Positions 18,041 through 26,246 of a stretch of DNA of 64,000 bases are shown piece by piece. The DNA is from Planctomycetaceae bacterium (GTDB taxonomy: Bacteria > Planctomycetota > Planctomycetia > Planctomycetales > Planctomycetaceae): assembly GCA_041398825.1 (NCBI GenBank), contig JAWKTX010000001.1, forward strand, positions 372,001 through 436,000, read 5' to 3'. Position 1 is the first letter of the stretch. Every line of letters begins with the position of its first letter. The position numbers and the translations under genes are program-made. The notes beneath the pieces are model-generated. The model was not told the DNA's origin, ran no database searches, and saw only the letters and a list, made by a program, of their open reading frames with translations.

Positions 18041-18478
18041 TTATCTGGTTTTGAGTGCATCGCGGATTTCTCGCAGCAGCACGATGTCTTCCGGTGGGGC
18101 GGAAGGAGCAGCGGCCGCTTCTTCAGCCTTCTTTTCAGTCAATTCGCGGGCCTTGTTCATCAGTTTGATCATCATGAAGATGGCAAAGGCCAGGATGATA
18201 AAATCAATGGTTGTCTGAACGAAGGGGCCCCAGGCGATATAGGGCTCGCCTGTTTTCACAGCGTCGGCAATGCTGCCCGGCTTTTCCCCGTCTCCAAGCC
18301 AAAGGAACTGGCTGCCAAAGCTTCCTTTGCCGGCAAGAGCTCCAACGACAGGCATGATGATATCGCTGACCATCGAGTTGACGATTTTGCCAAAGCCGCC
18401 CCCAATAATAATTCCCACGGCCATATCAACGACATTGCCCTTCATGGCAAAGTCTTTGAATTCCTTGATGAGGCCCAT
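18041..18478 (-). CDS. mscL: Large-conductance mechanosensitive channel MscL
   Basis: MscL is a homopentameric pore that opens under membrane tension to release solutes on osmotic downshock. The 145-residue protein has the N-terminal amphipathic helix MGLIKEFKDFAMKGNVVD, TM1 with AVGIIIGGGFGKIVNSMVSD, a periplasmic loop, TM2 with TTIDFIILAFAIFMMIKLMN, and a C-terminal charged helix with an Ala/Pro stretch. Length and order are standard. It is transcribed alone. Confidence 0.97.
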   Translation of the reverse strand: MGLIKEFKDFAMKGNVVDMAVGIIIGGGFGKIVNSMVSDIIMPVVGALAGKGSFGSQFLWLGDGEKPGSIADAVKTGEPYIAWGPFVQTTIDFIILAFAIFMMIKLMNKARELTEKKAEEAAAAPSAPPEDIVLLREIRDALKTR

Positions 18479-18833
18479 TCGTTTTCTACCTTCCTGTATG
18501 AGTCATGGAAATGCATTGTCCGCAGATTCAGGTGACAGAATCTGCAGCCCTGTCAAGAAGCGAACCCCGTGCCAATTCCGGCACAATTTCGCACCGATTT
18601 GGATGATCAGTAAATGACCCGTCACGTCTGGCATTATTCTGAATGCGAAACCGTCGGATCGGCGCTGGCCCGGGACGTCGTCCGAAGATCGATTCGGCAA
18701 ATGCTGAGTGCCGCAATTCTCGGGGGGAGTATGTCAGCCGCCTCCGGATGTGAAAAGGCCTGTATTGAGTTGCAACATCCGGCGCGTGCGGTTCTGCGCC
18801 AACTCGCAGGTGAAATCTGCTTCAGAATTGCAG
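18479..18833. other. Intergenic stretch between mscL and queG
   Basis: 355 bases upstream of mscL and downstream of queG. A plus-strand frame at 18614-18868 is open but overlaps the queG end and resembles no family. The mscL promoter should lie in the left part; nothing else is clear. Confidence 0.4.
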
Positions 18834-19898
18834 TCAGCTGGATTTTGCCGACGGCTGAAGTTTGTTGAGTGCCCACGAGGCTGCCTCCCGAACCATTAGT
18901 TCGGGATCTGCCAGTAGAGCTTTCAGTTGATCGACACAGTGCATCAGGTTGAGATTCGCAGCCACAATGGCGGCATTTCTGACGACGGCAGGTCGACCGG
19001 TTCGAAACATAGCTGTGCCAAGGAATGCCGTGCGAAATCCATCCTCGTCCAGCATCAGGACATCCAGGCAGGACAGCTCCTGCAGGTGCCGGTTCGTGTA
19101 GAGTTCGGGGTCGTCGCATTCGGGGGCAAATCGATTCCAGGGACAGACGTCCTGACAAATATCGCACCCGAACAGCCATGGCCCTAACGATGTTCGCAAG
19201 TGCTCCGGAATGTCAGAAGTACGGTTTTCGATGGTTTGGTAGCTGATGCATTTTCCTGCATCAAGCACCCCGGCAGAAGGAAAAGCGTCGGTCGGGCAGG
19301 CGTCCAGGCATCTCGTACAGGTTCCGCAATGATCGCTTTCGAAGGGGGCGTCGTATTCGAGTACGGCGGTCGTCAGAATCGCTCCCAGCAGGAACCAACT
19401 GCCCACCTGGCGATTGATTAACATGGTGTTCTTGCCGAACCAGCCAATGCCGGCAAGTCGCGCAAAGTCGCGTTCCAGCAAAGGCGCTGTGTCGACAACA
19501 ATGCGGGATTTCTCGTGAGGATTCACAGACCGAATCAGATTCGCCGTCGGTCGCATGCGCTTCTTCAGGAAATCGTGATAGTCCGTGGCTCCGAAAGTAT
19601 AGGAAGCAATACGAGGCGATGTGTCGGCCGATGCTTCTTCCGAGTTTTCGGGACGATGATAATTCATCGCGGCCATAATCACGCTTCCCACGCCCTGCAT
19701 CACACCATCAGGGTGCCGATAAGCCTCCAGACGGTGTTCCATCCAGTTCATGTCCGCGGCATATCCCGCCGCCAGCCATTCAACGAGCTTATGAAAACCT
19801 GTCGGAGAGACCGCAGGCGCGATGCCGATCTTCGAGAACCCCGCATCCGTTAACGCCGATCGAATTTGTCTGGAAAGTTGGCTGGCTGGCGATTCCAC
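18834..19898 (-). CDS. queG: Epoxyqueuosine reductase QueG
   Basis: QueG reduces epoxyqueuosine to queuosine in tRNA, using cobalamin and two 4Fe-4S clusters. The protein (354 residues) has the N-terminal cobalamin-binding part (KIGIAPA, ...WMEHR) and the two cluster motifs CGTCTRCLDACPTDAF and CDICQDVCPWN. A HEAT-like C-terminal tail (ELMVREAASWALNKL) follows. GTG at 19898 is the start, 18 bases after the hisA stop codon, so it is the last gene of a hisH-hisA-queG run. No histidine-pathway role is known for QueG; the linkage is probably positional. Confidence 0.95.
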   Translation of the reverse strand: MESPASQLSRQIRSALTDAGFSKIGIAPAVSPTGFHKLVEWLAAGYAADMNWMEHRLEAYRHPDGVMQGVGSVIMAAMNYHRPENSEEASADTSPRIASYTFGATDYHDFLKKRMRPTANLIRSVNPHEKSRIVVDTAPLLERDFARLAGIGWFGKNTMLINRQVGSWFLLGAILTTAVLEYDAPFESDHCGTCTRCLDACPTDAFPSAGVLDAGKCISYQTIENRTSDIPEHLRTSLGPWLFGCDICQDVCPWNRFAPECDDPELYTNRHLQELSCLDVLMLDEDGFRTAFLGTAMFRTGRPAVVRNAAIVAANLNLMHCVDQLKALLADPELMVREAASWALNKLQPSAKSS

Positions 19899-19916
19899 AG
19901 CGGTGTCCGGACTGGA

Positions 19917-20660
19917 TTAGCTCTTCAGGAACGCAATCGCATGAGCAACATCGATTGTTCCTTCGTAGATGGCGCGACCAGTGATTGCACCAATCAGTCC
20001 TGGTTCTTCCTGTGCAATCTTTTTCAATGCCGCCAGATCGTCCATCGTCGTGACGCCACCGGATGCTATGACAGGCAGTCCCATAGAAGCCAGTGTACGA
20101 AAGTCATCGAGCGTGGCCTGGTCGATGCCCTGCATCATGCCATCGTTGGCAATGTTGGTGTAGATGACAGCAGCCAGAGGCACACCGACCAGTGAACCTG
20201 CCAGTTCAATGGCAGAAACCTGAGAAACCTCGAGCCAGCCGTCGGTCGCAACCATGGAATCTTTTGCATCCAGGCCGAGAGCAAGGCGATCAGGCATGAG
20301 TTCGCACATCGATCGAAACCAATCCGGTTCCCTGAGTGCACGTGTGCCTATGATGACACGATCAACGCCCGCGTCTTCAACGACCTGACGAATGGTCTCC
20401 TCATTTCGAATGCCTCCGCCCAGCTGACAGGGTAATCCGGTGGCTTGAGTAATTCGCTGAACCACAGGGGCGTTCACCGACCGACCGACCTTTGCTCCAT
20501 CCAGATCTACAAGATGCAAACGCTCGGCTCCTGCATCCTTCCATCGCATCGCCATCTCGACAGGGTCGTCGGCAAAAATGGTCTTGTCGTCGTAGTTGCC
20601 CTGACGAAGACGCACGCAGCGTCCTTCGAGTAAATCGATGGCAGGCAGCAGCTGAATCAT
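19917..20660 (-). CDS. hisA: Phosphoribosylformimino-5-aminoimidazole carboxamide ribotide isomerase
   Basis: HisA is a TIM-barrel isomerase that opens the aminoaldose ProFAR to PRFAR, the substrate of HisF/HisH. The 247-residue protein begins MIQLLPAIDLLEGRCVRL with the catalytic Asp at position 9. It shows QLGGGIRNEETIRQ, the second acid in LGLDAKDS, and the C-terminal phosphate loops VIASGGV and GAITGRAIYEG. It is in line with hisH upstream (about 155 bases) and queG downstream (18 bases). Confidence 0.97.
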   Translation of the reverse strand: MIQLLPAIDLLEGRCVRLRQGNYDDKTIFADDPVEMAMRWKDAGAERLHLVDLDGAKVGRSVNAPVVQRITQATGLPCQLGGGIRNEETIRQVVEDAGVDRVIIGTRALREPDWFRSMCELMPDRLALGLDAKDSMVATDGWLEVSQVSAIELAGSLVGVPLAAVIYTNIANDGMMQGIDQATLDDFRTLASMGLPVIASGGVTTMDDLAALKKIAQEEPGLIGAITGRAIYEGTIDVAHAIAFLKS

Positions 20661-20816
20661 GAAACGTTGAATTCCTGCTAGGACAGAATAATGTGAAAGT
20701 CAGGGCGCCTGAAGATCAGAGGCCGATCGCGCGAAGATTCGGAAACATACAGGACTGTGCTGCCGACGGTAGGCATGCCGCTCTCTTAAGGCTGGTCACG
20801 CCTGTGAAAACGGAGA

Positions 20817-21458
20817 TCAGGAAACTGTTGCTGCAACAGGCACCAAAAGGAAATTCTTCAGCAGCTGCAGACCAGCCGACTGGCTTTTTTCGGGGTGAAA
20901 CTGTGTGGCCATCACTCTGCCTTTGCACACAGCAGAAACAAACGGTGCACCGTAATCTGTTCTCGCAGCAACCCAGCTCTCGTCATTCGGAACAACGTGG
21001 TAACTGTGTACAAAATAGAACCACGACGTAGAAGGCAGGTGCTCAAACAACGGACATGATTTCACCTGCGCGCCGGGCATCAGTTGGTTCCAGCCCATGT
21101 GCGGTATCTTGAACTCATCGGGCAGTACAAATCGGGTGACCGACCCCGGAATAATGCCCAGACCTTCGTATTCACCATCTTCGTACGAAACATCAAGCAG
21201 CAATTGAAGCCCCAGGCAAATACCCAGAAATGGGCGATCTGCTGCGATATGGTCTTTGATGACATTCACCAGATCATGATTGCGAAGAGCCGCTGCCGCA
21301 TCACGAAAAGCTCCCACGCCAGGAAGAACAACACGCTGGGCGGCTGAGATTTCCGAAGGGTTTGACGAGATCACGGCCGCTTCGCCAGCCTTTTCGAAGG
21401 CTTTTTGCACGCTGCGAAGGTTGCCCATTCCGTAGTCAACGATAATTGTGGAGGACAT
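20817..21458 (-). CDS. hisH: Imidazole glycerol phosphate synthase, glutaminase subunit HisH
   Basis: HisH hydrolyses glutamine and passes ammonia to HisF, which makes imidazole glycerol phosphate and AICAR. The 213-residue protein has the class I amidotransferase triad: the Cys in FLGICLGLQLL and the His/Glu in ATQFHPEKSQSAG. It begins with IVDYGMGNLRSVQKA. HisF is not in the window. First gene of the minus-strand hisH-hisA-queG run; the preceding gene on the same strand is the zinc-ribbon protein, whose stop lies 17 bases upstream of the hisH start codon. Confidence 0.97.
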   Translation of the reverse strand: MSSTIIVDYGMGNLRSVQKAFEKAGEAAVISSNPSEISAAQRVVLPGVGAFRDAAAALRNHDLVNVIKDHIAADRPFLGICLGLQLLLDVSYEDGEYEGLGIIPGSVTRFVLPDEFKIPHMGWNQLMPGAQVKSCPLFEHLPSTSWFYFVHSYHVVPNDESWVAARTDYGAPFVSAVCKGRVMATQFHPEKSQSAGLQLLKNFLLVPVAATVS

Positions 21459-21475
21459 GACGAATTCTGTGTTTA

Positions 21476-22618
21476 CTAATTGATATCGAATACTAAGTCG
21501 TACAGGCCATCTTCAGGGACATCCTGAAGCAGATAACTCTCCGGAACATTGATCGGCAATCCTGATGGATCCAGAATTTCCAGTGTATGTTCCCCAAGAC
21601 ACGAGCCACGGTACTCTGCCGTGAACATCAAATCAAATTTACCCTTGTCGTCCGACACGCCGTCGGATGTGGAACGAGGAATGGGGGCATCGGAGCCCCC
21701 TGAGGATGTGAGTTCCGCCTCCGACAATTTCGGAACAAATCGAACGGTGTAACCCTGTACGGGCACACCTCCCATTGTCAGCGTGCCTGTTACTGTGGCC
21801 AATGGGGGACCGCTGTAGGATTTTGTGCCCATCCACCAGAACAAAGCAACAATTGCAAGAAGGACACCGGCCACCATGGGAGTGTTCGATTTCAGCCAGG
21901 CGATGAATAGCTGCTGTTCTTCTGACAGTTCGGCTTTCTTCGGTTTGGGGGTCGAAGCATTGTCTCGCTTTTGCTGATAAGCTCGAGCCAGGGCTTCGGC
22001 CGCCGTTCCCGTGGTTTCTGAAACCGTTGATGATTCTCGAACCGGTGGTTGAGTTGCAGCCGACGCCCCTGCGGATGGTCCTGCATCAAAGCCTCGCATC
22101 ATATCAGCAACAGACGCCTTGCGCGCTCCCCCACCGGAAGGCCGAGAGGCCGCGGGCTTTCCATCCGACAAGGCATCGAGGGGATCGAATCGCTTCGAAG
22201 TTGTCTTGGGGAGGTCGGGAGTGACATCCAGTGGAAGGTCCAGATCGTCATCGTCATCGTCCATACCGGCGGGAAGTTGCGCCGGGTTCGGACGTGCTGA
22301 AGTTTTCGTGACCGTAGACGTCAGCATTGCCTCCATGTCATCATCATCATCGTCTTCAGGGATCCCTGCGGAGGGACTGTCGTCGTCATCGTCGTCCGGA
22401 GGTGCAGGGAGCTTGACCGGCATTGGCTTCCGGGCGGGCTTCTTCGATTTGGGTCTGACCGTTTCGAGTTCCTCTTCTTCAGATTCCGAGGCCGATTCAA
22501 AAATGAGAGGAACCACAAAGCGAGCCTGGCATTTGGGACACTTGGCGTTGGTTCCAGCCTTTTCATCCTTGATTTTCATGACTGAACCACAGCCGGTACA
22601 GGTGTACTTGATGGTCAT
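21476..22618 (-). CDS. Zinc-ribbon, Asp-rich, single-pass membrane protein
   Basis: The 380-residue protein starts with a zinc ribbon (C7, C10, C27, C30; CTGCG...CPKCQ). A long low-complexity linker follows with three runs of six or seven Asp (residues about 74-135) and an alanine/serine stretch. One membrane segment lies at about 244-265 (MVAGVLLAIVALFWWMG). The external part of about 115 residues begins TVTGTLTMGGVPVQGYTVRF and looks like a carboxypeptidase-regulatory (transthyretin-like) beta domain of the kind found in many planctomycete envelope proteins. Topology: zinc ribbon inside, beta domain outside. Function unknown. It ends 17 bases before hisH and may be cotranscribed. Confidence 0.75.
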   Translation of the reverse strand: MTIKYTCTGCGSVMKIKDEKAGTNAKCPKCQARFVVPLIFESASESEEEELETVRPKSKKPARKPMPVKLPAPPDDDDDDSPSAGIPEDDDDDDMEAMLTSTVTKTSARPNPAQLPAGMDDDDDDLDLPLDVTPDLPKTTSKRFDPLDALSDGKPAASRPSGGGARKASVADMMRGFDAGPSAGASAATQPPVRESSTVSETTGTAAEALARAYQQKRDNASTPKPKKAELSEEQQLFIAWLKSNTPMVAGVLLAIVALFWWMGTKSYSGPPLATVTGTLTMGGVPVQGYTVRFVPKLSEAELTSSGGSDAPIPRSTSDGVSDDKGKFDLMFTAEYRGSCLGEHTLEILDPSGLPINVPESYLLQDVPEDGLYDLVFDIN

Positions 22619-22744
22619 GTCTGTTGCTCAACGAAAAATGAAGACCCGAAAGAAGTCGAAGCCAGATCAGCATGATGTCGCTGACCTGGCTTGCGATAGT
22701 TTACAGGATCAGAAGCAGATTTCCTGTCAGGATGACTGACCGGA

Positions 22745-23860
22745 TCAGAAACCGGCTCCGGGCGCGACGCCCTGACCTCGGTTCCCGAGACGCTGCCAAA
22801 CCTGGATGCCGATGTTTTCACTAATGGATCGAGCTGAGCCATCACAGAGGGCAACCTGAACGATTGTGTCGTGGCTGCTACCGGCGTATTCGTAACTCTT
22901 TCGCTTGTTGGGGCCTTCCAAAGTGGAAAACAATGTTGCAGGTCCGCCCCAGGCCCAGCCATCGCTCGCACGCTGTTCGTCAGTCTTCAGCGCTGCCGCA
23001 ATCTTCAACGTGTCAAATCGTTCGGCTTCACCGATCAGGATTGTGTGTGAAGTACCGTCCTGAACGTCATCAATTCGCACAGAGCTGTTCGCGTAGAACA
23101 TGCCGATGTTGCCGTTCAGCGAGTTCAGGTTGTTGGCTGCAGTCGGCACTTGTTCTGTGAGGTACTGTAGTTGGGCGGGCGTCGGGTCGAACAACGATCG
23201 AACTGCTGGAGTCTTGTCGAACAAAATGCCGGATCCTGCACATCCGACGTAGTCATTGCCGCCCCCGGTCACGCCGGTCGAGAGCTTCGTCGTTGCCGCC
23301 GAATCCAGAACGTAGTTGGAACTGTATTTCTGGCGATCAATCTTTGTCCGTCGTGAAGGACAATAAAATGCGGGGATGTCTGTCAGTGCGGGAGCTCCTC
23401 CATTCAGGTGCCATGGACCCTGACCATTCACATTGGCCTCTCGTGCGATTTCCGCATTGTTGAAGACGTTGTAGTCATTCCGCCAGATTTCGTAGACGGC
23501 CTTCTGCTCAATGAAAGGCAGAATGTGATACATCCAGCTTGTTCCATGCAGCCCCAGCGCAAGTCGTGGGTCGTACGCTTCAACCGGATCGACAACTCGC
23601 GGAGGAAGCGTGGTGGCATTCAGGTTTCCTGCCCAGCGTGTGACGATCTGACCCGGAGGAAAGACAAGGTGTGAGTCGTGATAGTTGTGCAACGCCAGTG
23701 CAATCTGCTTGAGGTTGTTCTGGCATTGTGATCGTCGCGCTGATTCGCGGGCCCGTTGGATGGCGGGCAGCAGGAGGGCGACAAGGATTGCGATGATCGC
23801 GATCACCACAAGGAGTTCGATCAGCGTAAAGCCCTCCGAACGTTTTCTAACACTCCGCAT
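22745..23860 (-). CDS. DUF1559 family protein with prepilin-type N-terminus
   Basis: The 371-residue protein starts with a short basic leader and the type IV pilin-like motif GFTLIELLVVIAIIAILVAL, so it is cleaved and methylated by a prepilin peptidase. The hydrophobic helix is followed by SQCQNNLKQIALALHNYHDS, the DUF1559 hallmark, and the C-terminus has VALCDGSARSISENI. These proteins are highly amplified in planctomycetes and are thought to form pseudopili or surface fibres; the role of individual copies is unknown. It stands between the zinc-ribbon gene and the aminotransferase, both on the same strand. Confidence 0.93.
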   Translation of the reverse strand: MRSVRKRSEGFTLIELLVVIAIIAILVALLLPAIQRARESARRSQCQNNLKQIALALHNYHDSHLVFPPGQIVTRWAGNLNATTLPPRVVDPVEAYDPRLALGLHGTSWMYHILPFIEQKAVYEIWRNDYNVFNNAEIAREANVNGQGPWHLNGGAPALTDIPAFYCPSRRTKIDRQKYSSNYVLDSAATTKLSTGVTGGGNDYVGCAGSGILFDKTPAVRSLFDPTPAQLQYLTEQVPTAANNLNSLNGNIGMFYANSSVRIDDVQDGTSHTILIGEAERFDTLKIAAALKTDEQRASDGWAWGGPATLFSTLEGPNKRKSYEYAGSSHDTIVQVALCDGSARSISENIGIQVWQRLGNRGQGVAPGAGF

Positions 23861-24100
23861 GACTTTCCCCTTACAGGACTTTAAAACTAATGGAGCTCAG
23901 CCAAACACCAGTTGACGCCAGCTGCCCACGAAAAAACGACGTTCAGACGAGCCGCAGCACTACGGTCGCGCGTATTTCGTAAACCTCGGCCGAGGTTCAC
24001 ATTCTGACATAATCCCTGAAGTCGCCACTATTGTTCATCTTTTCCAGGCCGAATCCCAGATCATTCAACAAAATTATAGGGTGAACGCCGGATTTTGAAT

Positions 24101-25216
24101 TCAACTCTTATTGCGAGCCAATCGGCACAGAATGGCGGCTCCCTCGCGGAGGACATCGTCATTTGCCGCAAATGAAAGCCGAAAATGCGTGTCTGACGGA
24201 CTGAACACGTTGCCGGGAATGATCAGCAGATTGTTGCGAATCGCTTCGGTTACGAATTCCGTACCAGTTCCCCAGGGAGTTTCCAGAAACAAATAGAATG
24301 CGCCTTGACCGCCGGCAATTTTGAAATCGTCCTTCAACAAATCAACCATCAGGTCGCGTTTGTGCCGGTAGTCGTCTGAATAACCTGACAAGTCCTGTTC
24401 CCAGGCCGTAACTCCTGCCCACTGAACCGGATGCGGCGCGCAGACAAAAGTGAACTGCTGGAGTTTCATCATTTGCTGAATCAAATACTCCGGTCCATGC
24501 ATGAATCCAAGGCGAAGCCCTGTCATGGAATGTGATTTACTGAATCCGTCAATCACAATCGTGCGATCATTGAACTCTGCCGGACTATGAAACGGTTCGT
24601 CGTAACAAAATGCCCGATAGATTTCGTCACTGATCAGGGCGATGTTGTGCTCCTCGGCGACACGGGCCAGCATTTTGACTTCTTCCAGTGAAGCAACCGC
24701 ACCCGTTGGGTTTGCCGGGCTGTTGAACAGAATGACTTTCGTCTGATCTGTGATCGCCTCACGCAATGCCGCTTCCCGGATTCTGAAATCCGGATAGGTC
24801 GAAACCTGAACAACTGTCCCGCCTGCCAATGTTGTCAAATGTTTGTACATCACGAACCAGGGGTCAAAAACGATGACCTCGTCACCCGGGTTGATCAGTG
24901 TGCACAGCGCAAGCATCAGGCCGCCGCTGGTTCCGGAAGTCACAAACACCTTGCGATCGGAGTGTCCTAATCGCTGATCGACATCCTCCTGCAGCAACCG
25001 AAGCAGCGGTGCGATGCCCTGTGTCTGGCTGTAGGCGTTCTTTCCATCCTGGACTGCTTTGCAAAGCGCGTCCTTGATGGGCTGAGGCGTATCGAAGTGA
25101 GGCTGCCCGATACTCAGATTAACCGGACGCTCCATCGAAGCTGCAAGGTCGAAAACTTTACGGATACCCGACGCATCAATCTTGTGCATCCGGTCTGCAA
25201 TCCACGATTTGCTCAC
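24101..25216 (-). CDS. Class I/II pyridoxal-phosphate aminotransferase
   Basis: A fold-type I PLP enzyme of 371 residues. Visible features are NLSIGQPHFDTPQP near the N-terminus, VTSGTSGGLMLAL, the NSPANPTGAV motif, the SDEIYRAF segment, and the PLP lysine K227 in GFSKSHSMTGLRLGF. The arginine for the alpha-carboxylate lies in the final FRLSFA. It looks like the aspartate/aromatic aminotransferase group; the amino acid it uses cannot be told from sequence. GTG at 25216 is the start. Separate from the exporter genes upstream by about 220 bases. Confidence 0.93.
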   Translation of the reverse strand: MSKSWIADRMHKIDASGIRKVFDLAASMERPVNLSIGQPHFDTPQPIKDALCKAVQDGKNAYSQTQGIAPLLRLLQEDVDQRLGHSDRKVFVTSGTSGGLMLALCTLINPGDEVIVFDPWFVMYKHLTTLAGGTVVQVSTYPDFRIREAALREAITDQTKVILFNSPANPTGAVASLEEVKMLARVAEEHNIALISDEIYRAFCYDEPFHSPAEFNDRTIVIDGFSKSHSMTGLRLGFMHGPEYLIQQMMKLQQFTFVCAPHPVQWAGVTAWEQDLSGYSDDYRHKRDLMVDLLKDDFKIAGGQGAFYLFLETPWGTGTEFVTEAIRNNLLIIPGNVFSPSDTHFRLSFAANDDVLREGAAILCRLARNKS

Positions 25217-25433
25217 AGCCGCCCCCTGTTTTTCTTTTCTGACGCTTCTGACACGTCCGGAACTCTTCCTGTTGGTCTTCCTGAATCGTGTGTGTTTTTA
25301 GCCGAGTCCCTCCAACACGGCAAAGCCTCCGGGAAGGATTCTCAGTGAGACTCATCCTCCCGGTAATGAGATGCCGAAGGCAGGATCATGGCAATGAGTT
25401 CATTTCCGGGCTCTAATTCCGGCCCGAATGGCG

Positions 25434-26165
25434 TCAAGCAGGACGTCGGCTTTTGGAGACAGAACTCTTTCGCTTTCTGGCAGCGACCACTGCTGGCGTT
25501 GCCAGGCGGTAAACCAGCGAGTTTCCATCTTTGGAATGCAACTGCAGTAAGCCCATCTCGCGAAAACAATAGGCCGCTTTCTGTGCCAGCCAGCGTGGTG
25601 TCGCAATGGCTTCTGCGAGATCCGCCGTTGTAAACGCATCCGGAAGCTCTGGGTTCAGCGCGTCCCAGATATCACGCGGTGTGGAGAACTGAAAATGTTG
25701 GTCGACAGTAATCAGTTCTCGATCGTGAACACTGTACTTACGACGCCAGGAGCTTTTCTCTGTGGGTGGTAACCGGATTTCACGCTGTTGGGTCAACAGA
25801 ATATCGAGCCGTAATCTGGGGTGAGGAAAGACCCTCGAGAAGTGAACGAGGTCCAGGAAGATATTCGCCAGAGTCTGGCGAGTCGGGCTGTAACGGCAGC
25901 TGATCGCATCGCCGTCTGGTGACTCCCGTCGCACTATCTGCTTGCGGCTGGCCAGTGGTTTCACGACAACAACATCGTGATCCTTCAGCAGCCTGCGTAT
26001 CTTGGTCCGAATCGCTCCGAGTGATGCGCACTGGATTTCGATCAGGCGGCCTGATTCGTCTATGGCATCAATCCGAAAGTCATCCAGACTAACTTCGTGC
26101 TGCCGGACGTCCTGTGTGTAGTGAGATTTGAGTTGCTGATGGAGTGATGTTGCCATGTTCGCCAT
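25434..26165 (-). CDS. Nuclease-like protein with C-terminal winged helix, function unknown
   Basis: No family recognised with confidence. The first 90 residues have FRIDAIDESGRLIEIQCASL, followed by KIRRLLKDHDVVVVKPLA. This D-x-x-D...ExQ order fits the core of a PD-(D/E)XK nuclease fold in which the lysine is replaced by glutamine. The middle part is basic (SRVFPHPRLRLDIL, SSWRRKYSV). Residues about 180-235 (TADLAEAIATPRWLAQKAAYC...) look like a winged helix-turn-helix. A DNA- or RNA-binding nuclease relative is an inference. An alternative ATG at 26156 has GGAAG at better spacing. It lies 81 bases after the ABC exporter gene on the same strand. Confidence 0.6.
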   Translation of the reverse strand: MANMATSLHQQLKSHYTQDVRQHEVSLDDFRIDAIDESGRLIEIQCASLGAIRTKIRRLLKDHDVVVVKPLASRKQIVRRESPDGDAISCRYSPTRQTLANIFLDLVHFSRVFPHPRLRLDILLTQQREIRLPPTEKSSWRRKYSVHDRELITVDQHFQFSTPRDIWDALNPELPDAFTTADLAEAIATPRWLAQKAAYCFREMGLLQLHSKDGNSLVYRLATPAVVAARKRKSSVSKSRRPA

Positions 26166-26246
26166 CTTCCGTGACGCGATTGATCCGATGTATTCCGCAA
26201 GGCCCGCAGTCTAGTGCTCCGATGACGTTGCAGAAACCGCAATTCA

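Noticed and set aside
22119..22739. 206-codon Ser-rich plus-strand frame
   Set aside because: Antisense to the Asp-run region of the zinc-ribbon protein; the Ser runs are the complement of GAT/GAC codons.
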